From assembly GCF_039975415.1 (NCBI RefSeq), contig NZ_JBDWHD010000014.1: a stretch of 64,000 nt of DNA, one strand, 5' to 3'. This document shows, piece after piece, positions 8,004 through 15,803 of the stretch. A program made the position numbers and the translations under genes. The DNA comes from Ascidiaceihabitans sp039975415. GTDB lineage: Bacteria; Pseudomonadota; Alphaproteobacteria; Rhodobacterales; Rhodobacteraceae. Each line of letters opens with the position of its first letter. Within the stretch, counting starts at the first letter, position 1. A model generated the notes under the pieces. That model did not search any database, was not told the DNA's origin, and saw nothing but the letters and a program-made list of their open reading frames with translations.

Positions 8004-8965
8004 ATCGCCGCCTCGCTTCGCATTTTGATCACGCTCAGCACAGAGCGGTGGAAATCCTGTAAAAACACTTCGCCCCAAAGGGACAAGTAGCCATTTAGCG
8101 GGGTCGTCACGGAATAGTTGGTCTGTAGCGTCAAAAGCGTGTCGCCATTTGGCAATGCCGTCAATTCGTAGAACCCTGAGTGCAAATTCACCAAGTCCCC
8201 TTGCGGGTCCACATGTGGATCCATAGCATACATCGTGGATTTTTCGTTGAACACAAAATCCCATGACAGGCTTTTGTGCTGCGTGATCCCGGTCAGATGT
8301 TCCTGAAACCGCATGCCCCCAGACCAACGCAGTTGCCGGATCGTGCCATCCACAACGGCATTGATGGGCAGTGGCGTGCCAAGAATGTTGTGCGAGAAAG
8401 TCCAGATGCGTTCTTGGTCCGTGATCGCTTCGATTTCGTAGGTGTGGGCCCAAACCGTTTCCACAGGCGCCGCGATTTGAATTTCCGTCACCACCTGCAT
8501 CTGCGCTTCGGGGAAGGTGATTTGCCCAAAAACAGGCACGGCCAGCAGCGGCAACAGCAGAACCGACACATGCAGCGTCGCGTTGTCAGATGCCACCAAC
8601 GCACGACGCAAAGCGGCCCGCATCACGAACTGCCCCAGCATCATCAATCCGATGAACACCGGTGCCAGAATGACCACACAAATGAGCGTTTCAAGCTGCG
8701 CAATCAGCAACGCCACACACAGTAGAGCAATAGGAATCAACCCCAATCCCAAAATGCGCACCAACCCGCTTTCGTTGCGTGGGTCCAGAACCAAACTGGC
8801 TGCAGTACCATAAAGGAAAGGGAACACCGTCAGCATCACCAACGTCACCGCTGTAATAAACGTGGCCCACTGCACCAGGATCAACAACGCGTAGAACAGA
8901 CCACAATAGGCAAAGGCAAAGCACAACCTGACAGCCATGCTTTGCTTTTGGACCCATCCCATCAT
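8000..8965 (-). CDS. Membrane protein with C-terminal SRPBCC-like domain, unknown function
   Basis: A 321-residue protein I cannot name. The N-terminal ~150 residues hold about four to five hydrophobic helices. The C-terminal part, from about residue 160, looks like an SRPBCC (START/polyketide-cyclase-like) lipid- or ligand-binding domain: a VVTEIQIAAPVETVWAHTYE start, a central FQEHLTGITQHKSLSWDF strand region and a long C-terminal helix. The start is ATG 8965, whose ATGA overlaps the dehydrogenase stop; its own end overlaps the methyltransferase start. Position in a tight operon implies a role tied to demethylation, perhaps sensing or handling a hydrophobic ligand, but that is speculation. 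Confidence 0.78.
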   Translation of the reverse strand: MMGWVQKQSMAVRLCFAFAYCGLFYALLILVQWATFITAVTLVMLTVFPFLYGTAASLVLDPRNESGLVRILGLGLIPIALLCVALLIAQLETLICVVILAPVFIGLMMLGQFVMRAALRRALVASDNATLHVSVLLLPLLAVPVFGQITFPEAQMQVVTEIQIAAPVETVWAHTYEIEAITDQERIWTFSHNILGTPLPINAVVDGTIRQLRWSGGMRFQEHLTGITQHKSLSWDFVFNEKSTMYAMDPHVDPQGDLVNLHSGFYELTALPNGDTLLTLQTNYSVTTPLNGYLSLWGEVFLQDFHRSVLSVIKMRSEAAI

Positions 8966-11409
8966 GCGCGGATGCGGTCGTTTTCGGGGTCCCAAAGCGG
9001 TTGATCAGGCTGCACAACTGCCTTGCAGCGTGCCCCAAAGATTTCTACCTCAAGCTCTGTGCCCGGTTCGGCCAGTTCGGCGTTGACCACGCCCAAGGCC
9101 ACGGACTTGTTGATCCGGAACCCCCAATCGCCTGACGTGGTTTCCCCAACCACCTCGTCCCCATTCCAGATCGTCGACATGTAGGGCGCATCCGCATATG
9201 GCGCATCCACTGTCAGCGTCACAAACATCTTCTTGGACCCTGCCTGCTTTTCAGCCTGCAACGCAGCTTTGCCCGGGAAATCCTGTTCCTTGTTCAGGCG
9301 CATAAAGCGTTCCAATCCACCCTCGAGCAGGCTGTAGTCGGTAGACAAATCACCCTTCCACGCGCGGTAGCCTTTTTCGATGCGCATCGAGTTCAGCGCA
9401 TACATGCCGAAAGGCTGCGCACCTGCCGCCAGAACCGCGTCATACAACGCAGGGATGTCCGCGTTCAGGGCGTGGATTTCCCAACCCAGTTCGCCCGCAA
9501 AGGACACACGTGCTAACATGCAATCGGTGCCTGCGACGGTCGCCTTTTGAATGGACAACCAAGTAGACGCCAAATCGGCATCGGTGCCCATCGCCTCGAA
9601 CGCTTCACGCGCTTTCAGGCCCGTGACGATCAATGTCGAGTATTCCGTTGTGTGATCCGTCAGGCTTAGACCCGCAGGCAGGTCGTTGTTCAACACGTCA
9701 AAGTCGTGCCACTGCGCGATGGCGGCTGTGATCAGGGTAAAGTCGTCCTCGCCGTGCCGCATGATCGACATTTCAGTCAGGATCCGGCCACGGCTGTCGG
9801 GGAAGTACCCCAGCGTCATACGACCTGCCTTGGGCAAGGCACCCGCGATCTTGGTCCGCAAATACTCTGCCGCGCCTTCGCCGTTCAGCTTGAAACGCGA
9901 GAATCCGGGCAGGTCAAGAACGCCAACGCCGTCGCGCACCGCTTCGACCTCTTGCTGCACGCGGATTTTCCAGGGCCCTTCGCGGCCCCATGTTTGCGTG
10001 CTTTCCTCAGAGGTGTCGTCGCCATCCTTTGCAAACCAGTTGGCGCGTTCCCAGCCATTGAAGGCCCCCATCTGCCCGCCTTGCGCACGGATTTTGGCAT
10101 CAATCGGCGACAGCTTCTTGTCGCGCCCTGCGGGCCAATCGTGGTGCGGGAAGTGCATGGCGTATTCGTGGCCATAGGTTTCCAGTGCCTTGGACAGGCA
10201 GTGATCGTGGTCGGTGTAATCGGTGTAACGACGCGGATCGACAGCCCACATGTCCAATTCAGTTTCACCGTGCATGATCCATTCCGACAGCACCTTGCCC
10301 GCGCCGCCGCCTTGGGCGATGCCAAAGGTAAAGCTGTGGCATTCATAGGCGTTTTTCACACCCGGCATCGGGCCAATCATCGGCAAGCCATCGGGGGCGT
10401 AGGGAATTGGACCGTTGATGTTGCGACCGATCCCAGCGGTGCCAAGGGCAGGAACACGTTCCATTGCATCTTCGATATAATATTCCAGACGCTCAAGATC
10501 GTCAGGATATAGCTGGAAGGAAAAGTCCTGTGGCATCGGGTCTTCGGGCGTCACCCAATGGGCCTTACAATTGCGCTCGTAGGGTCCCAGATTCAGCCCG
10601 TTTTTATCCTGACGCAAATAGTAGCTGACGTCGACATCACGGATGATCGGCAATTTGTGGCCTTTTTCCTTGGTCCAAGCGGCCACTTCAGCAATTTCCT
10701 CGGTCAGGAAATACTGATGCGACATGACCACCATAGGGACAGTGCGCCCACCAAATGGCTTGAACATCTCGCCCACACGTTGGGCATAATATCCCGCAGC
10801 GTTCACCACTTTTTCGCAACGGATATCGCCTTTTTCGGTTTTGACGATCCATTCGTCTCCATCGCGGTCCAAACCAATGATGGGGCAGAAACGTTCGATA
10901 TGACCGCCCGCATCACGTGCGCCTTTCGCAAGGGCTTGGGTCAGCTGCGCCGGATCGATGTCGCCGTCCAGTGGGTCCCACATACCGCCTGCCAGCGCGT
11001 GGGTTTCCATAAACGGATGGTATTCTTTCAACTCGTCAGGCGTCAGAATGTCCATTTGCAGGCCTTGGTAGCGGCCCATTCCAGCCACGCGTTCAAACTC
11101 TTGCATGCGCTCTTTTGTATGTGCCAAACGCACCGACCCCGTGACGTGATAGTTCATGGGATAGTCGACGTCTTTGCCAAGCGTCCGGTAAAGTTCCGCT
11201 GAATACCGCTGCATGTTCATGATTGCCCAAGAGCCCGCAAAGTTCGGCACGTTGCCTGCCGCGTGCCATGTGGAACCCGCTGTCAGTTCGTTCTTTTCCA
11301 AAAGAACGCAATCTTTCCAGCCCGCTTTTGCCAGATGGTACAAAGTGGATGTACCGACCACACCACCGCCGATGATGACCACACGGGCCGTTGTTGGAAA
11401 ATCGCTCAT
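8962..11409 (-). CDS. FAD dehydrogenase with GcvT C-terminal half (dimethylglycine/sarcosine dehydrogenase-like), copy 2
   Basis: An 815-residue paralog of the 3593-6052 gene with the same layout: FAD motif VIIGGGVVG at about 11-19, STWHAAG with H49 at the covalent-FAD position, and a GcvT C-terminal half (the ELGWEIHA and ALNSMRIEKGYRAW segments). It diverges from copy 1 after the FAD motif (AAGNVPNF against AAGLIAQL), so the two probably take different N-methyl substrates. GGGAG precedes the ATG, inside the end of the GFA gene 3 nt upstream. The downstream junction is an ATGA overlap. Which of dimethylglycine, sarcosine or another methylamine it uses is not decidable here. Confidence 0.9.
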   Translation of the reverse strand: MSDFPTTARVVIIGGGVVGTSTLYHLAKAGWKDCVLLEKNELTAGSTWHAAGNVPNFAGSWAIMNMQRYSAELYRTLGKDVDYPMNYHVTGSVRLAHTKERMQEFERVAGMGRYQGLQMDILTPDELKEYHPFMETHALAGGMWDPLDGDIDPAQLTQALAKGARDAGGHIERFCPIIGLDRDGDEWIVKTEKGDIRCEKVVNAAGYYAQRVGEMFKPFGGRTVPMVVMSHQYFLTEEIAEVAAWTKEKGHKLPIIRDVDVSYYLRQDKNGLNLGPYERNCKAHWVTPEDPMPQDFSFQLYPDDLERLEYYIEDAMERVPALGTAGIGRNINGPIPYAPDGLPMIGPMPGVKNAYECHSFTFGIAQGGGAGKVLSEWIMHGETELDMWAVDPRRYTDYTDHDHCLSKALETYGHEYAMHFPHHDWPAGRDKKLSPIDAKIRAQGGQMGAFNGWERANWFAKDGDDTSEESTQTWGREGPWKIRVQQEVEAVRDGVGVLDLPGFSRFKLNGEGAAEYLRTKIAGALPKAGRMTLGYFPDSRGRILTEMSIMRHGEDDFTLITAAIAQWHDFDVLNNDLPAGLSLTDHTTEYSTLIVTGLKAREAFEAMGTDADLASTWLSIQKATVAGTDCMLARVSFAGELGWEIHALNADIPALYDAVLAAGAQPFGMYALNSMRIEKGYRAWKGDLSTDYSLLEGGLERFMRLNKEQDFPGKAALQAEKQAGSKKMFVTLTVDAPYADAPYMSTIWNGDEVVGETTSGDWGFRINKSVALGVVNAELAEPGTELEVEIFGARCKAVVQPDQPLWDPENDRIRA

Positions 11410-11412
11410 TTT

Positions 11413-11796
11413 TTATTGCTCCCTTTGCGGCACATCGTCCGCGATCTTGTAGTAGTCACCTTTGTCCGCGACGAAGATGTGTTTTTCGGTTGTTATTCCT
11501 GTTGCGCCGTTTAGCGTTCCAGACATGACAGACACTGCGCCATTGTCGGCCCCGTGCCTCCAAAACAGCGATGATCCGCATCGATTGCGAAACCCGCGCT
11601 GCGCCTGTGGTGATGATTGATACCAGCTAAGCGTCTCGTCTTTGGTGGTGGTCAGCTGTTCAGGGCCCACTTGTGTGGCCGAAACATAATGCCCGCTGGT
11701 ATTGCGGCATTGCACACAGTGACACGCTACGGAATTTCGCAGATCACCTTGCAATTCATATTGCACGCCGCCGCACAAACAACTTCCCTTTCTCAT
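11413..11796 (-). CDS. GFA-family (CENP-V fold) protein, copy 1
   Basis: A 127-residue protein of the glutathione-dependent formaldehyde-activating family. It keeps GSCLCGG near the N-terminus and CHCVQC, but the last metal-binding pair, usually GFCxxCGS, reads GFRNRCGS: one Cys is Arg. Family members are zinc proteins, though the enzymatic claim for Gfa is disputed. In an operon with demethylating dehydrogenases a formaldehyde-related role is attractive but unproven. ATG 11796 overlaps the LysE stop (ATGA). The longer frame to 12381 is the LysE gene read in the wrong frame. Confidence 0.88.
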   Translation of the reverse strand: MRKGSCLCGGVQYELQGDLRNSVACHCVQCRNTSGHYVSATQVGPEQLTTTKDETLSWYQSSPQAQRGFRNRCGSSLFWRHGADNGAVSVMSGTLNGATGITTEKHIFVADKGDYYKIADDVPQREQ

Positions 11797-12416
11797 CCTG
11801 CCCTCACTGGTGTTGTGGCGGTACCTAAAAGCACGCCGTAAATGACAAAACACACCGCCATGCCACGGCGCACCCAAACATTGAACACGGCGCCCAAAGC
11901 CGCACGCCCCAAGCCTGCGCCCAGCGCCGTATATGTGATGTAGCTTAGCGCCGTCAGCGTCAGGGCCGTGGGCACGATCACCCACATTTGCGCACCAATA
12001 GCCACGTCCGGCTGCACAAATTGCGAGAACGCAGCGAGGTATCCAGCGACCGATTTCGGGTTGATCGTGGCGATGGCCAAAGCGTTTAAATAGATTGAAC
12101 CCGGTTTGCGCGGCACCGTCGGTGCGGGTTTGGCAGCAAGCAGCCAACCGCGCACACCAAGGAAGATCAAGAACCCCGCGCCGATTAACTTCGCAATGAA
12201 AAAGCCAGTGGGTGAAGCCGCTATCAATGCTGTGATACCAGCCGCACTCAGCGCCAGGAAAAGGGAGGCTTGGGTCAAGATCGCCAAGACGCCGACAAGG
12301 CTGCGCTTGAACCCGAGGTTCATGCCATTTGAAATGCAGTTCACCGCATTTGGCCCCGGTGTTGTCACAAAGACGGCCCAAAACAGAGCGAATATGATCC
12401 AGCCTTCAAACGACAT
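11793..12416 (-). CDS. LysE/RhtB-family amino-acid exporter, copy 1
   Basis: A 207-residue polytopic membrane protein with the family's N-terminal TPGPNAV motif and about six hydrophobic helices. LysE/RhtB proteins export amino acids or their derivatives. ATG 12416 forms a TGATG junction with the upstream regulator; the longer frame to 12443 would overlap that gene. In this operon it may relieve build-up of an N-methylated amino acid or glycine, by inference. Confidence 0.9.
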   Translation of the reverse strand: MSFEGWIIFALFWAVFVTTPGPNAVNCISNGMNLGFKRSLVGVLAILTQASLFLALSAAGITALIAASPTGFFIAKLIGAGFLIFLGVRGWLLAAKPAPTVPRKPGSIYLNALAIATINPKSVAGYLAAFSQFVQPDVAIGAQMWVIVPTALTLTALSYITYTALGAGLGRAALGAVFNVWVRRGMAVCFVIYGVLLGTATTPVRAG

Positions 12417-12988
12417 CAATACACCGGTGGCGCGATGACCCAAACCGCAACGGCCGGAGCATCATAAGGGTTCATCCAGCGAAACGGTTCGCCTTTGATG
12501 CGGAAGCTGTCGCCGGGATGAATATGGAAAAGCTTGCCCCCGATTTCCAAATCAAGACGGCCAGAAATCAGGTATCCCACTTCTTGTGTCGGGCGTGTTA
12601 CGGCCGCGCCGATATCGCTGTGCGGCTCAAACGTGGAATGCACCATTTCAAAGTCATCGGTCAGATCGGGCGACAACAGTTCTTCTACCAGCCCTGCAGT
12701 GTGCGACCCCATTGGTCGCCGCGTACCTTGCCGCACCACATAACCCGCTTCGTGCGCCGGCGCCGCTTCGTGCCGGAACAGCATCGAGATCGGCACAGAC
12801 AGCAATGCTGCAATTTCGCGCAAATCTGAAATGGAAGGCTCGGACAGATCACGTTCAACTTGGCTGAGCCACCCCACGGACCGTCCCAGTCCGTCGGCCA
12901 TATCCATAAGCGTCAGCCCGCGCGATTTACGCAACGCCCGCAAATCTGCCCCCAAAGTGTCCGGAGAAGAGGGGTTGGTTTGAAGCAT
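12416..12988 (-). CDS. XRE-family regulator with cupin sensor domain
   Basis: A 190-residue regulator. Residues ~12-66 form an XRE helix-turn-helix (LRALRKSRGLTLMDMA..LGRSVGWLSQVERD), and residues ~115-188 form a cupin barrel ending near HIHPGDSFRIKGEPFRWMNP. This HTH-cupin class often controls adjacent catabolic or transport genes and binds a small ligand in the cupin. It is the first gene of the minus-strand operon ending at 6151, so it probably regulates the operon and itself through the repeats at 13001-13067. It runs straight into LysE by a TGATG junction. Confidence 0.9.
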   Translation of the reverse strand: MLQTNPSSPDTLGADLRALRKSRGLTLMDMADGLGRSVGWLSQVERDLSEPSISDLREIAALLSVPISMLFRHEAAPAHEAGYVVRQGTRRPMGSHTAGLVEELLSPDLTDDFEMVHSTFEPHSDIGAAVTRPTQEVGYLISGRLDLEIGGKLFHIHPGDSFRIKGEPFRWMNPYDAPAVAVWVIAPPVY

Positions 12989-13000
12989 GCCACTTGGTCT

Positions 13001-13067
13001 CGTGAAAATTTATATCCGAATTTCACGTTGCATATGACTCAATGAAAAATCAAGCCTCTTTTTCACG
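13001..13067 (-). promoter_or_regulatory. Two TGAAA/TTTCA inverted repeats upstream of the XRE-cupin operon
   Basis: CGTGAAA (13001-13007) faces TTTCACG (13021-13027). Further upstream of the gene, TGAAAAA (13043-13049) faces TTTTTCA (13059-13065). The two centres are about 40 bp apart, close to four helical turns. The AT-rich stretch AATTTATATCC lies inside the first repeat and could hold a -10 element. This is a natural operator arrangement for the regulator encoded directly downstream. Confidence 0.5.
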
Positions 13068-13073
13068 GCATCA

Positions 13074-13532
13074 CTAAATCGCGTTTTTGAAACAGTCGTT
13101 CAATATGCCGCCCAAAGCGTCTGCATCAACTTGCGTAAATGCGTCCGCTTGGTCGCTATCGATGTCAAATACGCCCAAAAGTGCGTCGTTTGCCCCCCAA
13201 ACAGGCAACACAAGTTCGGATCTGGTAGAGCTGGCGCAGGCAATATGGCCTTCAAACTGGTCTACATCCGCGACCAACTGCACCTGTCCCGTTCGCGCCG
13301 CAGCCCCGCAAACGCCGCGCGCAAAGGGAATCACCAAACACCCATGCCCCCCTTGATAGGGACCGATTTTCATCACCTCAGGTGCAACGACACGGTAAAA
13401 CCCTGTCCAGTCAAATCTGTCGTCGCTGTGATGCACTTCGCACGCAATTGTCGCCATCAGCGCCACAGCATCCGTTTCGTTTTCCGTCAGCGCGGCAATA
13501 GTTTTAGCCAATGTTTCGTAGTCAACAGTCAT
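13074..13532 (-). CDS. msrC: GAF-domain free methionine-(R)-sulfoxide reductase
   Basis: A 152-residue single GAF domain with the three family cysteines: C65 in GCLVIPF, C75 in RGVCG and C99 in HIACASSTRSELVLPV. These match the catalytic and resolving cysteines of E. coli YebR/fRMsr, which reduces free methionine-R-sulfoxide using thioredoxin. ATG 13532 is preceded by AGGA; the longer frame to 13655 crosses a repeat element. It follows the thiolase across that repeat and precedes the XRE-cupin operon. The activity fits a cell with strong methionine and methyl-group turnover. Confidence 0.9.
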   Translation of the reverse strand: MTVDYETLAKTIAALTENETDAVALMATIACEVHHSDDRFDWTGFYRVVAPEVMKIGPYQGGHGCLVIPFARGVCGAAARTGQVQLVADVDQFEGHIACASSTRSELVLPVWGANDALLGVFDIDSDQADAFTQVDADALGGILNDCFKNAI

Positions 13533-13542
13533 GTTTTTCCTA

Positions 13543-13590
13543 TTGGGGGCTCTGCCCCCAAATCCCCGGGATATTTTTGGCGAAAAGAAT
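13543..13590. repeat. Dispersed GC-hairpin repeat, copy A
   Basis: An 8-bp stem TTGGGGGC-TCT-GCCCCCAA, then CCCCGGGATATTTTTGGCGAAAAGAAT. It lies between the thiolase stop and the fRMsr start. The core GGGGGC-TCT-GCCCCC, the CCCGGG block, an A/T-rich run and the AAAAGAA end recur, degraded and inverted, at 24519-24563 and 45015-45070. Confidence 0.7.
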
Positions 13591-13596
13591 GAATGG

Positions 13597-14772
13597 CTAG
13601 GGCCGTTCGATTGCGATTGCGGTGCCTTCGCCCCCTCCGATGCAAATTGCGGCAATCCCGCGTTTCAGGCCGCGTGTTTCCAGCGCATTCAGCAGTGTCA
13701 CCATAATGCGTGCTCCAGATGCGCCGATAGGATGACCCAATGCGCAAGCGCCGCCATTCACGTTTACAATGTCGTGGCTTAGCCCCATTTCGTGCATGAA
13801 AGCCAACGGTACAACCGCAAATGCTTCGTTCACTTCCCAAAGGTCGACATCTTCCTTTTGCCACCCAAGGTGCGCGAGTAATTTTTGCGCGGCGGGCACA
13901 GGTGCCGTGGTAAACAAGCCCGGGGCTTGTGCATGGCTGGCGTGTCCCTTGATGATGGCGCGTACAGACAGGTTTTGGCTTTTCGCCGCATCTGATGATG
14001 CCAAAACCAGTGCCGCAGCCCCATCTGAAATCGATGACGAATTCGCAGCTGTTACGGTCCCACCTTCCCGAAACGCAGGCTTCAACTGAGGGATCTTTTC
14101 AGGCCGGGCGTTTCCCGGTTGTTCGTCAGTTGCAATGGAAACGCTACCTTTACGGGTCGTAACCTCAAACGGCGCAATTTCCGTATCAAACGCACCACTG
14201 TCTTGTGCAGCCTTCGCACGCGACAAGGACGTCAGCGCATAGTCGTCTTGCACACTGCGTGTAAACTGGAAGGTTTCGGCGCAATCCTCTGCAAACGTCC
14301 CCATGAGGCGGCCTTTATCGTAAGCGTCCTCCAAACCATCCAGGAACATGTGGTCCACAACTTTTGCATGCCCCAACCGTGCGCCACCACGCATTTTGTC
14401 CATTAAGTAAGGCGCGTTGGTCATGCTTTCCATACCACCTGCCACGACAACATCAGATTGTCCCAGCGCGATTTGGTCAAACGCAATCATAGCGGCTTTC
14501 ATTCCGGAACCACACATTTTGTTCAATGTGGTGGCAGGTACTTCTTCGCCCAATCCGGCATGAAATCCGGCTTGTCGCGCAGGTGCTTGCCCTTGCCCTG
14601 CAGGCAATACGCACCCCATTAGGACTTCGTCCACAACAGGCGCGCCTGCGCCTTGCAAAGCTGCCTTGATCGCGGACCCGCCAAGCTCTGATGCAGTTTG
14701 AGACGTGAAAGCCCCTTGGAATCCTCCCATCGCGGTACGTGCTGCACCGGCAATCACAACATCTTTCATCAT
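13597..14772 (-). CDS. Acetyl-CoA C-acetyltransferase (thiolase II)
   Basis: A 391-residue thiolase that condenses two acetyl-CoA or cleaves 3-ketoacyl-CoA. The acyl-accepting Cys is C87 in LNKMCGSGMKA. The later catalytic blocks NEAFAVV, GGACALGHPIGASG and ICIGGGEG are all present, so the enzyme should be active. Length and motifs fit biosynthetic-type acetoacetyl-CoA thiolases (PhaA/AtoB), but no PHA genes are adjacent, so the pathway is open. Start could be the first or second Met (14772 or 14769). Confidence 0.93.
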   Translation of the reverse strand: MMKDVVIAGAARTAMGGFQGAFTSQTASELGGSAIKAALQGAGAPVVDEVLMGCVLPAGQGQAPARQAGFHAGLGEEVPATTLNKMCGSGMKAAMIAFDQIALGQSDVVVAGGMESMTNAPYLMDKMRGGARLGHAKVVDHMFLDGLEDAYDKGRLMGTFAEDCAETFQFTRSVQDDYALTSLSRAKAAQDSGAFDTEIAPFEVTTRKGSVSIATDEQPGNARPEKIPQLKPAFREGGTVTAANSSSISDGAAALVLASSDAAKSQNLSVRAIIKGHASHAQAPGLFTTAPVPAAQKLLAHLGWQKEDVDLWEVNEAFAVVPLAFMHEMGLSHDIVNVNGGACALGHPIGASGARIMVTLLNALETRGLKRGIAAICIGGGEGTAIAIERP

Positions 14773-14860
14773 CAGGTTCCTTTTTTGGAAAGCAATTACG
14801 GATTGGTAAGACTTTCATCCTAACAATGACAACAACTCTTAGGACGGCGGTCAAAAATTC

Positions 14861-15199
14861 ATGGAACTATCAAGCAAAACAGAAGAGTCTTTCCGAATTG
14901 TTTCGGTGAACGACACACGCATTGATGCGGCAGTAGCAATTGAATTCAAAGATGCAATGCGAACACAAACGGAAGACGGCCCGTCCGTCGTTATCTTGGA
15001 CCTTAGCAAGGTACAATTCATCGATTCCAGTGGTTTAGGGGCGATTGTCGCATCCATGAAGAACCTAGGCCAGGATCGAAAGTTGGCTTTGGCAGGGCTG
15101 ACACCAACTGTAGATAAAGTATTCCGTCTGACACGCATGGATTCAGTTTTTAGCCTGTTTGATACTTTGGACGGGGCCGTCGAAGGCCTGCGGTCTTGA
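14861..15199 (+). CDS. STAS-domain anti-sigma factor antagonist
   Basis: A 112-residue single STAS domain. The conserved phosphorylation loop IDSSGLGAIV includes S56/S57, the serine that the partner kinase phosphorylates in SpoIIAA/RsbV proteins. Unphosphorylated, such proteins bind the anti-sigma kinase and release its target. The partner kinase follows 26 nt downstream. The gene is divergent from the thiolase. No sigma factor or PP2C phosphatase is adjacent. Confidence 0.9.
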   Translation: MELSSKTEESFRIVSVNDTRIDAAVAIEFKDAMRTQTEDGPSVVILDLSKVQFIDSSGLGAIVASMKNLGQDRKLALAGLTPTVDKVFRLTRMDSVFSLFDTLDGAVEGLRS

Positions 15200-15225
15200 T
15201 ACAGAACACTGAAGGAGAGGGAGGT

Positions 15226-15675
15226 ATGATTGTGACCCACTTTCTACCTAAATTCCAAGTTTCCGTTCAAAGCGGTCAACTTGCTGTTCGGTCCGCATTG
15301 GAGAAATTACTGACGCAGTTGGAGCCGCTGCATCTGGACGTCGAAGAAGCCGGAACAATCGAACTGGTTCTAGCCGAAGCGTTGAACAACGTGGTGGAAC
15401 ATGGATATCCACCATCGTCCGAAGGTGGAGCGATTGACATTTCGTGCAGCCACAAGCGGGACGGCCTCCACTTTGAAATTTGTGATCAAGGTTTGCCAAT
15501 GCCAAGTGGTGAAACCCCTATTGGGTCCAAGGTTGACCTGAATGTTCCAATGCAAGACATGCCCGAAGGTGGTTTTGGCTGGTTTTTGATCAAAGATCTC
15601 GCCAAAGACATCGACTACGCGCGACAAGGCAACAGCAACCATTTACGTCTGCGCTTGAACGTACGCAGCGCTTGA
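15226..15675 (+). CDS. RsbW/SpoIIAB-type ATP-binding anti-sigma kinase
   Basis: A 150-residue GHKL ATPase. The N-box ELVLAEALNNVVEHGY and the Bergerat G1 motif FEICDQGLPMP are present, with a GGFGWFLIKDL G2 region. The family binds a sigma factor and phosphorylates a STAS antagonist. ATG 15226 has a strong AGGAG 8 nt upstream; the frame is open to a TTG at 15196 that overlaps the STAS stop. With the preceding STAS gene it forms a partner-switching pair whose sigma factor or other target is elsewhere. Confidence 0.88.
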   Translation: MIVTHFLPKFQVSVQSGQLAVRSALEKLLTQLEPLHLDVEEAGTIELVLAEALNNVVEHGYPPSSEGGAIDISCSHKRDGLHFEICDQGLPMPSGETPIGSKVDLNVPMQDMPEGGFGWFLIKDLAKDIDYARQGNSNHLRLRLNVRSA

Positions 15676-15803
15676 AAAACCGGTCTTAGGCACAATTTGC
15701 CTGCAAAGTTCACGCCGTCGGGAATACTTCCCAAAAGCACCACAGCAAGTTCACATTTTCGCCCCTTTTTCACGTCATACCTGTTCATGTAGCTGCATAT
15801 GGC

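Noticed and set aside
8004..8453. A 150-residue N-terminal extension of the homocysteine methyltransferase frame
   Set aside because: It lies entirely inside the membrane/SRPBCC gene in another frame and has no family resemblance; ATG 8003 has a ribosome-binding site and an ATGA overlap.
11797..12381. An N-terminal extension of the GFA frame
   Set aside because: It is the LysE gene in a shifted frame; the GFA motif GSCLCG starts right after ATG 11796.
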